A stretch of 64,000 nt of DNA, from NCBI GenBank assembly GCA_025808875.1, contig CP075528.1, positions 930,001-994,000 on the forward strand, in the 5' to 3' direction. Below the pieces are notes generated by a model, which worked only from the letters and a program-made list of their open reading frames with translations, was not told where the DNA came from and ran no database searches. Positions 1 to 6,925 of this stretch are shown one piece after another. A program made the position numbers and the translations under genes. Origin of the DNA: Enhydrobacter sp. GTDB taxonomy: Bacteria; Pseudomonadota; Alphaproteobacteria; Reyranellales; Reyranellaceae. Position 1 is the first letter of the stretch; each line of letters opens with the position of its first letter.

Positions 1-1
1 C

Positions 2-589
2 GGCGTCATCGGGCCGGCGGCCGGTGGCGAGTTCGTGCAGAACAACTTCCACGCCCTGATCGGCGTCGAACGCAGCTTCGGCTGGGCCAACCAGCTTCAC
101 AACGAACCGACGATCGGGCTCACTTTCGAGCGGCGCTGGCGGACCGGCCGCGCCGTACTGCTTGAATTGCCCAGGCTCGAATACGATTTCGTCCCGCGCA
201 TCGGCGCCGCGCTCGGCAACGTCGCGACCTATGCCAGCGCCGGCGGAACGCTGCGCATCGGCAAGGAACTGCGCAACGACTTCGGCCCGGCGCGCGCGCG
301 CCCAGCACTGCCCGGATCGGAAGGCTTCGTCGGCGACGGCTTCGGCTGGTATTTCTTCGTCGGCGTGGGCGCCGAGGCCGTCGCGCGCAACATCTTTCTC
401 GACGGCAACACGGACGGCAACAGCCTGCGCGTCTCCCGTCGCCCCTTCGTCGGCGAGGCCCAGGCCGGTCTTGCCGTCCTGTTTCGCGGCGTGCGCGTCA
501 CCTACACGCAGGTGCTGCGCACGCCGGAATTCTTCGAGAGGGATCGCTACACCATGTTCGGCTCGGTGAACGTGACCTTCCGCTACTGA
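2..589 (+). CDS. LpxR-like lipid A deacylase (DUF2219), 3' part only
   Basis: The frame is open from the window edge, so the N-terminus lies outside. The first visible residues, GVIGPAAGGEFVQNNFHALIG followed by GWANQLHNEP, match the conserved central segment of the LpxR/DUF2219 outer-membrane family, which removes the 3' acyloxyacyl chain of lipid A. The remaining ~195 residues show alternating amphipathic strands and end in an aromatic residue (FRY), as expected for a beta-barrel C-terminus. Catalytic residues upstream cannot be inspected. It ends 13 bases before the convergent DUF3309 gene. Family assignment is good; enzymatic activity is inferred. Confidence 0.8.
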   Translation, partial: GVIGPAAGGEFVQNNFHALIGVERSFGWANQLHNEPTIGLTFERRWRTGRAVLLELPRLEYDFVPRIGAALGNVATYASAGGTLRIGKELRNDFGPARARPALPGSEGFVGDGFGWYFFVGVGAEAVARNIFLDGNTDGNSLRVSRRPFVGEAQAGLAVLFRGVRVTYTQVLRTPEFFERDRYTMFGSVNVTFRY

Positions 590-602
590 TGCCGATCAGC
601 GG

Positions 603-758
603 TCATATCCGGCCCATCAGGAGCAGGACGATCAGGATGACCAGCAGCAGCCCGACGCCGCCGCTCGGGTAGTAGCCCCACCCGCTGCTGTAGGGCCATC
701 TCGGCAAGGCGCCGATCAGGATCAGGATGAGGACGATCAGCAGGATGGTGCCGAGCAT
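603..758 (-). CDS. DUF3309 small membrane peptide
   Basis: A 51-residue peptide beginning MLGTILLIVLILILIGALPRW and ending in a second hydrophobic stretch (LLLVILIVLLLMGRI), with the central YSSGWGYYPSGG linker typical of DUF3309. Two hydrophobic helices separated by a Gly/Tyr/Pro-rich loop are visible, so an inner-membrane location is likely. A purine-rich GGAGGCC lies a few bases before the ATG. The function of the family is unknown. It is convergent to the LpxR-like gene and lies downstream of sodB on the same strand, 27 bases after its stop. Confidence 0.75.
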   Translation of the reverse strand: MLGTILLIVLILILIGALPRWPYSSGWGYYPSGGVGLLLVILIVLLLMGRI

Positions 759-785
759 GGCGGGGGCCTCCGGTCCGGGTTGCCG

Positions 786-1397
786 TCAAAGGTTCTGTTC
801 GGCGAACGACCAGTTCGCGAGCTTGTCGAGCCATGCCTCGACGTGGTCGGGCCGCCGGTTCTGGTAGTCGAGATAGTAGGCATGCTCCCAGACGTCGCAG
901 GTGAGCAGCGGCGTTTCGCCGTGGGCGATCGGCGTGTCGGCGTTCGACGTCGTCGTGATCTTGAGCTTGCCGTTCTTGCCCCTGACCAGCCAGGCCCAGC
1001 CGCTGCCGAACTGCGCGACAGCCGCCTTGGCGAAGGCTTCCTTGAATTCTCTGACGCCGCCGAAGCCGTCCTGGAGCGCGTCCTTGAGGCTGCCGGTCGG
1101 CTCTCCGCGGCCAGCTGTCATGCTCAGCCAGTAGAAATTGTGGTTCCAGGTCTGGCCCGCGTTGTTGAAGATCGCCTTGGACTTCAAATCCTTGGCGGCA
1201 CGGATCACGACGTCTTCCAGGGCCATGCTCTCGTACGGCGTGCCCTCGACCAGCTCGTTGAGCTTGGTCACGTAGGCGGCATGGTGCTTGCCGTAGTGGA
1301 GCGAGATGGTCTTGGACGAAATCACCGGTTCGAGGGCGTCTTCTTCATAGGGGAGCTTAGGCAGGATGAAGGGCGGCTTTGCTCTGTCCAGCGGCAT
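786..1397 (-). CDS. sodB: Superoxide dismutase, Fe type
   Basis: 203-residue cytoplasmic enzyme that dismutates superoxide to hydrogen peroxide and oxygen. Metal ligands are visible as His34 (LHYGKHH), His86 (WNHNFYW), Asp168 and His172 (DVWEHAYY). Gln82 in the NNAGQTWNH segment is the outer-sphere glutamine position of iron enzymes, whereas manganese enzymes carry it elsewhere, so iron is favoured. The frame stays open upstream, but the ATG at 1397 is chosen because a GGAG ribosome-binding site sits 7 bases before it and homology starts about residue 9. That ribosome-binding site is inside an inverted repeat (see 1404-1433). Divergent from the bacterioferritin gene. Confidence 0.95.
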   Translation of the reverse strand: MPLDRAKPPFILPKLPYEEDALEPVISSKTISLHYGKHHAAYVTKLNELVEGTPYESMALEDVVIRAAKDLKSKAIFNNAGQTWNHNFYWLSMTAGRGEPTGSLKDALQDGFGGVREFKEAFAKAAVAQFGSGWAWLVRGKNGKLKITTTSNADTPIAHGETPLLTCDVWEHAYYLDYQNRRPDHVEAWLDKLANWSFAEQNL

Positions 1398-1403
1398 GGC
1401 GCG

Positions 1404-1433
1404 ACTCCGGGTTGCGCGTTGCGTACCCGGAGT
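1404..1433 (-). promoter_or_regulatory. Hairpin covering the sodB ribosome-binding site
   Basis: ACTCCGGG (1404-1411) and CCCGGAGT (1426-1433) form a perfect 8-bp inverted repeat with a 14-base loop. Read on the minus strand, the downstream arm contains the GGAG that precedes the sodB start by 7 bases, so folding of the leader would hide the ribosome-binding site. A DNA-binding role as a palindrome is the alternative. No data on transcription start are available from sequence alone. Confidence 0.45.
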
Positions 1434-1568
1434 GAAACGCGCGCCACGGGAAGGCGTTGCCGAAGTGTGAGTTGCTGTCGGAAAAATCGCCAATGCGAGC
1501 TGTTATCAGCAGAATCGCGGCGGGAAGAGGGATAGTTTGGCATCGCAACTCTCACGAGGAGGCCCGAG

Positions 1569-2054
1569 GTGAAAGGCAACTCCCAGATCATCGCCGAGCT
1601 GAACAAGCTGCTGAAGAACGAACTGACCGCCATCAACCAGTACTTCCTTCATGCGCGCATGATGAAGCACTGGGGCTTCGAGCGGCTGGCCAGGAAGATC
1701 TACGAGGAGTCGATCGGCGAGATGAAGCACGCCGACAAGCTGATGCAGCGCATCCTCATGCTCGACGGGCTGCCCAACCTGCAGGATCTCGGCAAGCTCG
1801 CGGTCGGCGAAACCGTGCCCGAGTGCCTGAATGCCGATCTGAAGCTGGAGAATGCGGCGCGCACGGCCCTGGTCGCAGCTGTGGCGCACTGCGAATCGGC
1901 CAAGGACTTCGTCAGCCGCGAGATCGTCGTCGATATCCTCGAGGATGCCGAGGAGCACATCGATTTCCTGGAGACCGAGATCTCGCTGATCCAGAAGCTA
2001 GGGCTGCAGAACTACCTGCAGACCCAGATCGGCGACGGCAAGGACCCGAACTGA
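1569..2054 (+). CDS. bfr: Bacterioferritin
   Basis: 161-residue ferritin-like subunit of the 24-mer iron store. The GTG start is preceded by GAGGAGG. Visible residues are Glu18, Tyr25, Glu51, the haem ligand Met52, His54, Glu94 and His130. The usual ferroxidase ligand Glu127 is replaced by Ala: the helix reads ILEDAEEHIDFLE where close relatives have Glu in the third position before EEH. Haem binding is therefore expected, while the di-iron ferroxidase centre is incomplete. The subunit may work with a second Bfr elsewhere in the genome, as in heteropolymeric bacterioferritins. Convergent with bfd, whose stop is 4 bases away. Confidence 0.95.
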   Translation: MKGNSQIIAELNKLLKNELTAINQYFLHARMMKHWGFERLARKIYEESIGEMKHADKLMQRILMLDGLPNLQDLGKLAVGETVPECLNADLKLENAARTALVAAVAHCESAKDFVSREIVVDILEDAEEHIDFLETEISLIQKLGLQNYLQTQIGDGKDPN

Positions 2055-2058
2055 TCCT

Positions 2059-2262
2059 TCAATCGGCGGCGGCGAGGTTCGCGGCCGACGAACGTTCCGA
2101 ACGGATCGTGCGCTCGATGTGCTGGTGCATTTCACTCGCGCAGCCGCCGCATTGCGCGCTCTGGCCGCAGGCGCGGAAAACATCGACCGGGCGGCGGGCG
2201 CCTGCCCGGACGGCGGCCTCGATGTCGCGCTCGCGAATGGCTCGGCAGATGCAGACGTACAT
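2059..2262 (-). CDS. bfd: Bacterioferritin-associated ferredoxin
   Basis: 67-residue [2Fe-2S] protein that delivers electrons to the bacterioferritin haem so that stored iron can be released. The four cluster cysteines are in the classic positions Cys4, Cys6, Cys38 and Cys41 (MYVCICR and QCGGC). One additional Cys32 is present. The gene is convergent with bfr, so storage and release proteins are on separate transcripts; bfd is normally induced by iron starvation. An inverted repeat 30-44 bases upstream of its ATG (2292-2306) is a candidate iron-regulator site. Confidence 0.92.
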   Translation of the reverse strand: MYVCICRAIRERDIEAAVRAGARRPVDVFRACGQSAQCGGCASEMHQHIERTIRSERSSAANLAAAD

Positions 2263-2291
2263 GGTGAATGGCGGTGTTTTCTCTATGCAGG

Positions 2292-2306
2292 TGCGACTTA
2301 TTCGCA
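2292..2306. promoter_or_regulatory. Candidate iron-responsive operator of bfd
   Basis: TGCGACTTATTCGCA is an inverted repeat with 5-bp arms (TGCGA/TCGCA) and a 5-base AT-rich spacer, 30-44 bases upstream of the bfd start. Its size and AT-rich centre resemble Fur-superfamily sites, and bfd is a typical iron-regulated gene. The regulator itself is not identified from this window. Confidence 0.4.
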
Positions 2307-2439
2307 GAACGCAAACTAAGGGACGTCCACAGCGCGGTCAAGCGACTTGGCGGGGGACGTGATCGTCACCGGTGCCATTGCGAATTCGCCTTTTGGATCA
2401 ATCGGTTCGGGGGGCCAGAGGCGCGCTCCGGCACGCACT

Positions 2440-2556
2440 GTGGATGAGTGGACACGGAGGACTGGAGGGGACTGCGTGGACTCAAGGACGAATCGCGTCC
2501 GATGCCGATGCCATCGGCATCAAAGCCGTCCTCGCCTGGTGGACGCGCTGAGGACG
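2440..2556. repeat. Dispersed structured intergenic repeat, copy A
   Basis: Shares most of its length with copy B at 39443-39558, beginning with GTGGATGAGTGGACAC and ending with GTGGACGC and GAGGACG blocks. The core at 2501-2521 is a perfect hairpin, GATGCCGAT / ATCGGCATC around a gcc loop. Flanking arms AGGACG (2485-2490) and CGTCCT (2527-2532) can pair outside the core. In copy B the same arms read TGGACG and CGTCCA, so both sides changed together. There is one single-base indel 5' of the core. No coding capacity is apparent. Confidence 0.8.
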
Positions 2557-2568
2557 AGGCGCGCCACG

Positions 2569-3003
2569 CTAGAATCCCTTCAGCCGATAGTTGCCGAGCA
2601 CCGCCCGCAGTTCGTCGTCGATCGGATGGGGCACTTTGCCCTTGAGCCGCACCACCGTCATCTCGGCCGCGACGATGCACAGTTCGTCCTTGAAGGCGGC
2701 CGATCCGACGGTGATCGAGCTGGTCCCGATCTTCATCACGCCGGTGCCGAGTTCGACCTTGCCGGGCCAATGCGATTCGGCGAGGAAGCTGACGTTCATG
2801 CCGGCGGAGATGCCGCGCACGCCATCCTCGCGCCGGGTCATCATGCCCAAGTCGCGGATGAAGGTGAGGCGAGCTGTCTCGAGGTAGGCGCAGAGCGCCA
2901 CGTTGTTGATGTGGCCCGCGGCGTCCTGGTCGGAGAAACGCACCGTATCGCTGCACCAATGCGGATAGATCGAACGATCCCGCAGTCTCTCGTCGCGTGA
3001 CAT
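2569..3003 (-). CDS. Acyl-CoA thioesterase, hotdog fold (4HBT)
   Basis: 144 residues of the 4-hydroxybenzoyl-CoA thioesterase type. The segment VRFSDQDAAGHINNVALCAYLETAR carries the conserved Asp and the GHINN turn that starts the central hotdog helix; the acidic residue in FSDQD is the expected nucleophile or base. It should hydrolyse acyl-CoA esters in the cytoplasm, with substrate unknown. The ATG at 3003 is preferred over longer frames because TACACT, a -10-like hexamer, lies 7 bases upstream with no ribosome-binding site, suggesting a leaderless message. Divergent from the MaoC gene. Confidence 0.8.
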   Translation of the reverse strand: MSRDERLRDRSIYPHWCSDTVRFSDQDAAGHINNVALCAYLETARLTFIRDLGMMTRREDGVRGISAGMNVSFLAESHWPGKVELGTGVMKIGTSSITVGSAAFKDELCIVAAEMTVVRLKGKVPHPIDDELRAVLGNYRLKGF

Positions 3004-3092
3004 GACGCGGAGTGTAGCCGCATGGCGGCGCGACACCAGCGCCGGTGGAGCGGTCTTGTCAGGGCGGCGCCACCAAAGCATGGTGCGCCGCG

Positions 3093-3548
3093 ATGAAGGA
3101 CACGCCGCGTTACTGGGAAGATTACGAGATCGGTCAGAGATTCCCGTTGGGATCGACCGGCTTCACCGAGCAGGAGATCGTCGACTTCGCCAGACGATAT
3201 GATCCGCAGGAATTCCATATCGACCGCGAGGCGGCCGGGCGGTCGATGTTCGGCGGCATCATCGCCTCGGGTTGGCACATCGCCGCCAAGATGATGCGGC
3301 TCTTCGTCGACAACTATGTCGATCATCGTACGGCGCTGGGCTCGCCCGGACTAGACGAGCTGCGCTGGCTGAAGCCGGTGCGGCCGGGCGACACGCTGAC
3401 CGGCTGGGTCGAATGCGCCGACAAGATACCCTCGCGCAGCAAGCCGGATCTCGGCGTGATCCACGAACGCTGGATCGTCACGAACCAGAACGGCGAGACG
3501 GTGATGACGACGAAGGGAATCAACATGGTTCGCCGGAGACCGGCGTGA
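3093..3548 (+). CDS. MaoC family dehydratase
   Basis: 151-residue hotdog-fold protein of the (R)-specific enoyl-CoA hydratase/MaoC type. It begins MKDTPRYWEDYEIGQRF and contains FARRYDPQEFHID, which holds the Asp and His of the hydratase motif, followed by FGGIIASGWHIAAKMMR. Expected to add water across a 2-enoyl-CoA double bond; substrate unknown. Its TGA overlaps the GTG of the next gene (GTGA), so the VOC protein is translationally coupled to it. Confidence 0.82.
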   Translation: MKDTPRYWEDYEIGQRFPLGSTGFTEQEIVDFARRYDPQEFHIDREAAGRSMFGGIIASGWHIAAKMMRLFVDNYVDHRTALGSPGLDELRWLKPVRPGDTLTGWVECADKIPSRSKPDLGVIHERWIVTNQNGETVMTTKGINMVRRRPA

Positions 3549-4390
3549 CGCGGCCGGTCAGGGGGCTCGACCACGTCGTCGTCATGGTCGATGGCATCGA
3601 CGCGGCGGAAGCGGCCTATCGTCGGCTCGGCTTCCAGGTCCAGCCGCGCGGCTTTCACCGGAAGCTCGGCACCGCCAACCACCTGATGATCTTCGGGAAC
3701 GACTATTTCGAGATCCTCGGCATCGTCGAACCGACCTCGTTCAACGCCGAGCGCCGTGAATGGCTGAAGCAGGGCGGCGGACTGGCCAACGTGGCGCTGG
3801 CGACCGACGGCGCCGACCTGGCCTTCGAGGCGTTCAGGCGGGCCGGCCTCGATCCCGATGCGCCCCTGTTCTTCGACCGCGCCGTGGAGATCGACGGCCG
3901 GATCGAGCGGGCGCAGTTTCGCACGGTCCGCATTCCGAAGAACAACATGCCGGTGGTCGGCTTCTTCGTCTGCGAACACCTGACGCCGCGGTTCGTCTAT
4001 CGCTCCGAATGGGCGGCGCACCCGAACGGCGCGCGCGGCATCGCCGGCGTGACCGTGATCGCCGAACAACCGGCCAAGTGGTCGGCCGAGCTGGAGAAAT
4101 ATTTCGGTTCGGGCTCGACGAGGTCAGAGGGCGATGGCCTCGTGGTCGACACAGGTACCCAGCCGGTGCGCTACCTGACCCGCCGCGACTATCTCGTCCG
4201 CTATCCCGGCGTGACGCCGGTTCGGGCCGGCGACCATCCCGCGCTGCTCAGCCTGCGCGTCGCCAACCTCACCGCCTGCGCGGCCCTGCTGAAGCGAAAC
4301 GGCGTGGCGTGCCTCACCCCCGACGCCGGCCGCATCCTGGTGCCGCCATCCGAGGCGGCACATCTCACTCTCGAGTTCGTGGAGCGCTGA
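3545..4390 (+). CDS. VOC superfamily (glyoxalase-like) protein
   Basis: 281 residues starting with the VTRPVRGLDHVVVMVDGIDAA strand-helix typical of vicinal-oxygen-chelate domains (LDHV gives the first metal-ligand His). A second, degenerate module is suggested by GVTVIAEQPAKW and the C-terminal AHLTLEFVER strand with an acidic ligand. Metal-dependent lyase, isomerase or dioxygenase activities all occur in this family, so no reaction is assigned. The GTG start overlaps the preceding stop, and the next gene starts one base after its TGA. Confidence 0.75.
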   Translation: MTRPVRGLDHVVVMVDGIDAAEAAYRRLGFQVQPRGFHRKLGTANHLMIFGNDYFEILGIVEPTSFNAERREWLKQGGGLANVALATDGADLAFEAFRRAGLDPDAPLFFDRAVEIDGRIERAQFRTVRIPKNNMPVVGFFVCEHLTPRFVYRSEWAAHPNGARGIAGVTVIAEQPAKWSAELEKYFGSGSTRSEGDGLVVDTGTQPVRYLTRRDYLVRYPGVTPVRAGDHPALLSLRVANLTACAALLKRNGVACLTPDAGRILVPPSEAAHLTLEFVER

Positions 4391-4828
4391 GTGGACCTCG
4401 CCAATCGCAGCATCTACGGCTTTTGTACGTCGGAAAGCCTGCGCTTCGCGGACGTCGATGCCAACGGGCACATCAACAACGGCGCCTTCATCGAGCTGCT
4501 GGAGAACGCGCGCGTCTCCTATCTGCGCCAGATCGTCCGCTCCGGGTTGCCGCGCTTCCGGTTGGTGATCGGGCGCATCGAGGTCGACTTCAAGCGCCAG
4601 ATGTTCCATCCCGGCACCGCCACCGCTTGCGCGCGGCTCGTCGAGGTGCATGAGCGCAAGGTCGTGATCGGCCAGGGCCTGTTCGACGCGGAGGGGCATT
4701 GCACGGCGGTGCAGAAGGTCGTCATGGTCTCCCTCAACGAGGAGACACATCGCAGCACGCCGTTCGATCCGGCGGTGCGCGCCGCGCTCGCCGCTATCGC
4801 CGCCTCCAGGAATGGATTGCCCCCATGA
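4391..4828 (+). CDS. Acyl-CoA thioesterase, hotdog fold
   Basis: 145 residues with the 4HBT signature LRFADVDANGHINNGAFIELLENARVSYL (Asp plus GHINN turn). GTG start immediately after the VOC stop codon; the stop overlaps the ATG of the next thioesterase. It resembles the thioesterase at 2569-3003 in motif and size, so this locus carries two members of the same broad family on opposite strands. Probable cytoplasmic hydrolysis of an acyl- or aryl-CoA; substrate not predictable. Confidence 0.8.
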   Translation: MDLANRSIYGFCTSESLRFADVDANGHINNGAFIELLENARVSYLRQIVRSGLPRFRLVIGRIEVDFKRQMFHPGTATACARLVEVHERKVVIGQGLFDAEGHCTAVQKVVMVSLNEETHRSTPFDPAVRAALAAIAASRNGLPP

Positions 4829-5295
4829 CCACGTCGTCGCCAATTCCCAAAGGGTTCCGCCAGCTCGACGTGCGCGACGACTTCGTCGGGTTGATTGGGC
4901 CACTCTGGTGCAAGCCGGAGGGCGATCGGCTGCGCGTCGGACTGCCGCTGGAGCCGCGCCATGGCAACCCCATGGGCTGGGCGCACGGTGGCCTGTTGGT
5001 GACGGTGGCCGACATGGTGATGGGCGCGGGCTCGGGCTATGCCACCGGCATCCTGTGGCCGCATCCGACGGTTTCGCTCGCCTCCGAATTCGTACGCGGC
5101 GCGCGTCTCGGGCAATGGCTGGAAGGCAGCGCGCGCATCGCCCGCCGGACGCTGAACTTCTGCTTCGCCAGCTGCGACCTCGTGTGCGGCGGCGAGATCG
5201 TCCTGGTCTCGACGGGCGTTTTCAAGGTGCCCGACGTCGACAAGATTCCGGAAGCGGCGCGTGCCCGTGCACTGAGCGGCTGGCGCCGGCCCTAG
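4825..5295 (+). CDS. PaaI-type thioesterase
   Basis: 156 residues of the PaaI/hydroxyphenylacetyl-CoA thioesterase branch. Visible features are the GNPMGWAHGGLLVTVADMVMG helix, where the HGG turn and acidic Asp mark the active site, and the following strand pair SLASEFVRGARLGQWLEGSARI. ATG start overlaps the preceding TGA (ATGA). Last gene of a four-gene coupled set (MaoC, VOC, 4HBT, PaaI). Its TAG shares bases with the stop of the convergent membrane protein. Confidence 0.8.
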   Translation: MTTSSPIPKGFRQLDVRDDFVGLIGPLWCKPEGDRLRVGLPLEPRHGNPMGWAHGGLLVTVADMVMGAGSGYATGILWPHPTVSLASEFVRGARLGQWLEGSARIARRTLNFCFASCDLVCGGEIVLVSTGVFKVPDVDKIPEAARARALSGWRRP

Positions 5296-6866
5296 TTCTT
5301 CTTTCGCCGATAGATCTTGTATCTGTCGTAGTCCATCAGGTGCTCATAGTTCTCGAAGGCGTCGGCGAAGGTCGGGTTCTGCTGGAAGTATTCGAGATAG
5401 TCGAAGAACTGGCCCTGGCAACGCGGCATTCCCGGGATCTGATCGACCAGCAGCAGATCTGGCAGGCCGCGGGCGAAATCCTCGGAGACCGCGTCGAACA
5501 CGAACTTCTCTGTGTCTGACATCGTGTCGGGCGCGTTGTAGAGCGCGGGGAACTCTTCGCAGCCGGCGTAGATACCCTGCAGCACCCACATGGTCAGGAA
5601 GCGCATGGTCATGCGCCCATCTACGTAGTTGATCATCGGCCAGAACGGGTAGATGCCGGGCGACAGCGCCATGATCGTCCGGTTGGGTGCGTTGTGCTCG
5701 ATGATGTGGCGCAGGATGCCGCCGGTTGAATCCTCGTACTCACGCTGCTTGTAGAAAGGTGGCGTGTAGAGGGCGGCCTGGAAATAGAGCAGCACCATCA
5801 GGGTGGCGGAGATCACCGTCACCGGCAGGCGATGGAGACTGCGGCTGAGCGGAAGGTACCGGTCGACGGTCTGTGAGATGGTGAACACTGCGAGCAGGAT
5901 CGCGACGGAGAGCGCCGGCAGGACGTGATACGGCCAGCCCTTGGCCTGTGTTATCGCCGCGCCGGCGGCGCCGATTCCGAAGGCGACCAGCGCACGGGCG
6001 GCGAGCGTGCCGGTCAGGAAGACGGCGAACAGGCCGAAGATCACCAGCGCGATCAACGTCGGCGCCATGACGTTGCTGGTCAGCACGCCGCGCCAGCCTG
6101 CGTCGCCGATCGGCGCGTAGGCTTCGACGGCGAGTGGCATCACGAACAGGCCGAAATCGGAGAAGATCGTGTACATCGCCACGAGATGGGCGAGCGCCAC
6201 CAGGCCGATTGCCCACGGGATGGGGTCCGTGAAGGTCGTGCGCCAGCCGCGGCGGGTCAGCAGGTAGAGCTCGACGGCGGCCGGGATGGCGAGGAAGTGC
6301 GGCTTCATCGCCAGCCCGATCCCGGCGACTAGCCCGATCGTCACGCCTGCCAGCCGCGTCATGGCCACGCCTTCGGCGCGCGCCATCGAGGCCAGCAGGT
6401 AGGGAGCCGAGGCGACGAACATGATGTGTTCGCGCTGGCCGAAATGCTCGTTGGGCAGCACGGTGAACAGGAACAACAGGACCGGCGGCAACAGGGCCTC
6501 GGTTAGCGCATGATCGGCCGACGGCACGAGCCGCACCAGATGCCGGCAGGCGATGAACGAGGCGGCGATCCCCGCGATCACCCAGGCCGTGAACCAGAAC
6601 GGCACGCCGCCCGGCAGGAGCTTGGCGGTGAAGATGGGCAGAGTGTGGACGATGAACGTGAGGGGTAGGTTCTCGTCGATGATGTCCACATAGAGCGTGT
6701 CGCCTTCCACCCAGCGCCTGGAAACGTCGAGAATGGCGCCGACGTCGTGATTGATGGGGGGGAAGAGATGGCCCGTCAGCCACAGCACGGGCAAAGCGAA
6801 CAGCGGCACCAGCAGGAGGCGTTCGATGCGCGACGAGATGGAAGGCGGTCGGGACGTAGTCGGCAA
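5292..6866 (-). CDS. GT-C fold membrane glycosyltransferase-like protein
   Basis: 524 residues with about ten hydrophobic segments and a short cytoplasmic C-terminus (YKIYRRKKN). After the first membrane span it reads INHDVGAILDVSRRWVEGDTLYVDIIDENLPL, an acidic periplasmic loop like that of polyprenyl-phosphate-sugar-dependent GT39/ArnT/Rgt-type transferases, which hold the catalytic Asp/Glu there. The start appears to be TTG; the nearest ATG upstream is out of frame. It faces a methyltransferase, an ArnC-like GT2 and an ArnE-like flippase subunit, so periplasmic transfer of a lipid-linked sugar is a reasonable inference. Confidence 0.65.
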   Translation of the reverse strand: MPTTSRPPSISSRIERLLLVPLFALPVLWLTGHLFPPINHDVGAILDVSRRWVEGDTLYVDIIDENLPLTFIVHTLPIFTAKLLPGGVPFWFTAWVIAGIAASFIACRHLVRLVPSADHALTEALLPPVLLFLFTVLPNEHFGQREHIMFVASAPYLLASMARAEGVAMTRLAGVTIGLVAGIGLAMKPHFLAIPAAVELYLLTRRGWRTTFTDPIPWAIGLVALAHLVAMYTIFSDFGLFVMPLAVEAYAPIGDAGWRGVLTSNVMAPTLIALVIFGLFAVFLTGTLAARALVAFGIGAAGAAITQAKGWPYHVLPALSVAILLAVFTISQTVDRYLPLSRSLHRLPVTVISATLMVLLYFQAALYTPPFYKQREYEDSTGGILRHIIEHNAPNRTIMALSPGIYPFWPMINYVDGRMTMRFLTMWVLQGIYAGCEEFPALYNAPDTMSDTEKFVFDAVSEDFARGLPDLLLVDQIPGMPRCQGQFFDYLEYFQQNPTFADAFENYEHLMDYDRYKIYRRKKN

Positions 6867-6925
6867 GGCGTGGCGAAGATATCATAAGTGCCGGGGAATT
6901 CGGCAATCACGGGAGATCAGGCGGC

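Larger units (their letters stand above)
2263..2568. other. Gene-free interval of 306 bases
   Basis: Contains the bfd promoter region on the left, including the TGCGA-N5-TCGCA inverted repeat, and the structured dispersed repeat 2440-2556 on the right, which abuts the end of the thioesterase gene. I see no credible small coding frame with a ribosome-binding site in the interval. Confidence 0.6.

Noticed and set aside
2366..2959. Open frame running through repeat copy A into the thioesterase region
   Set aside because: It is out of frame with the thioesterase, and its part over the repeat arises from the structured element; a similar spurious frame crosses copy B.
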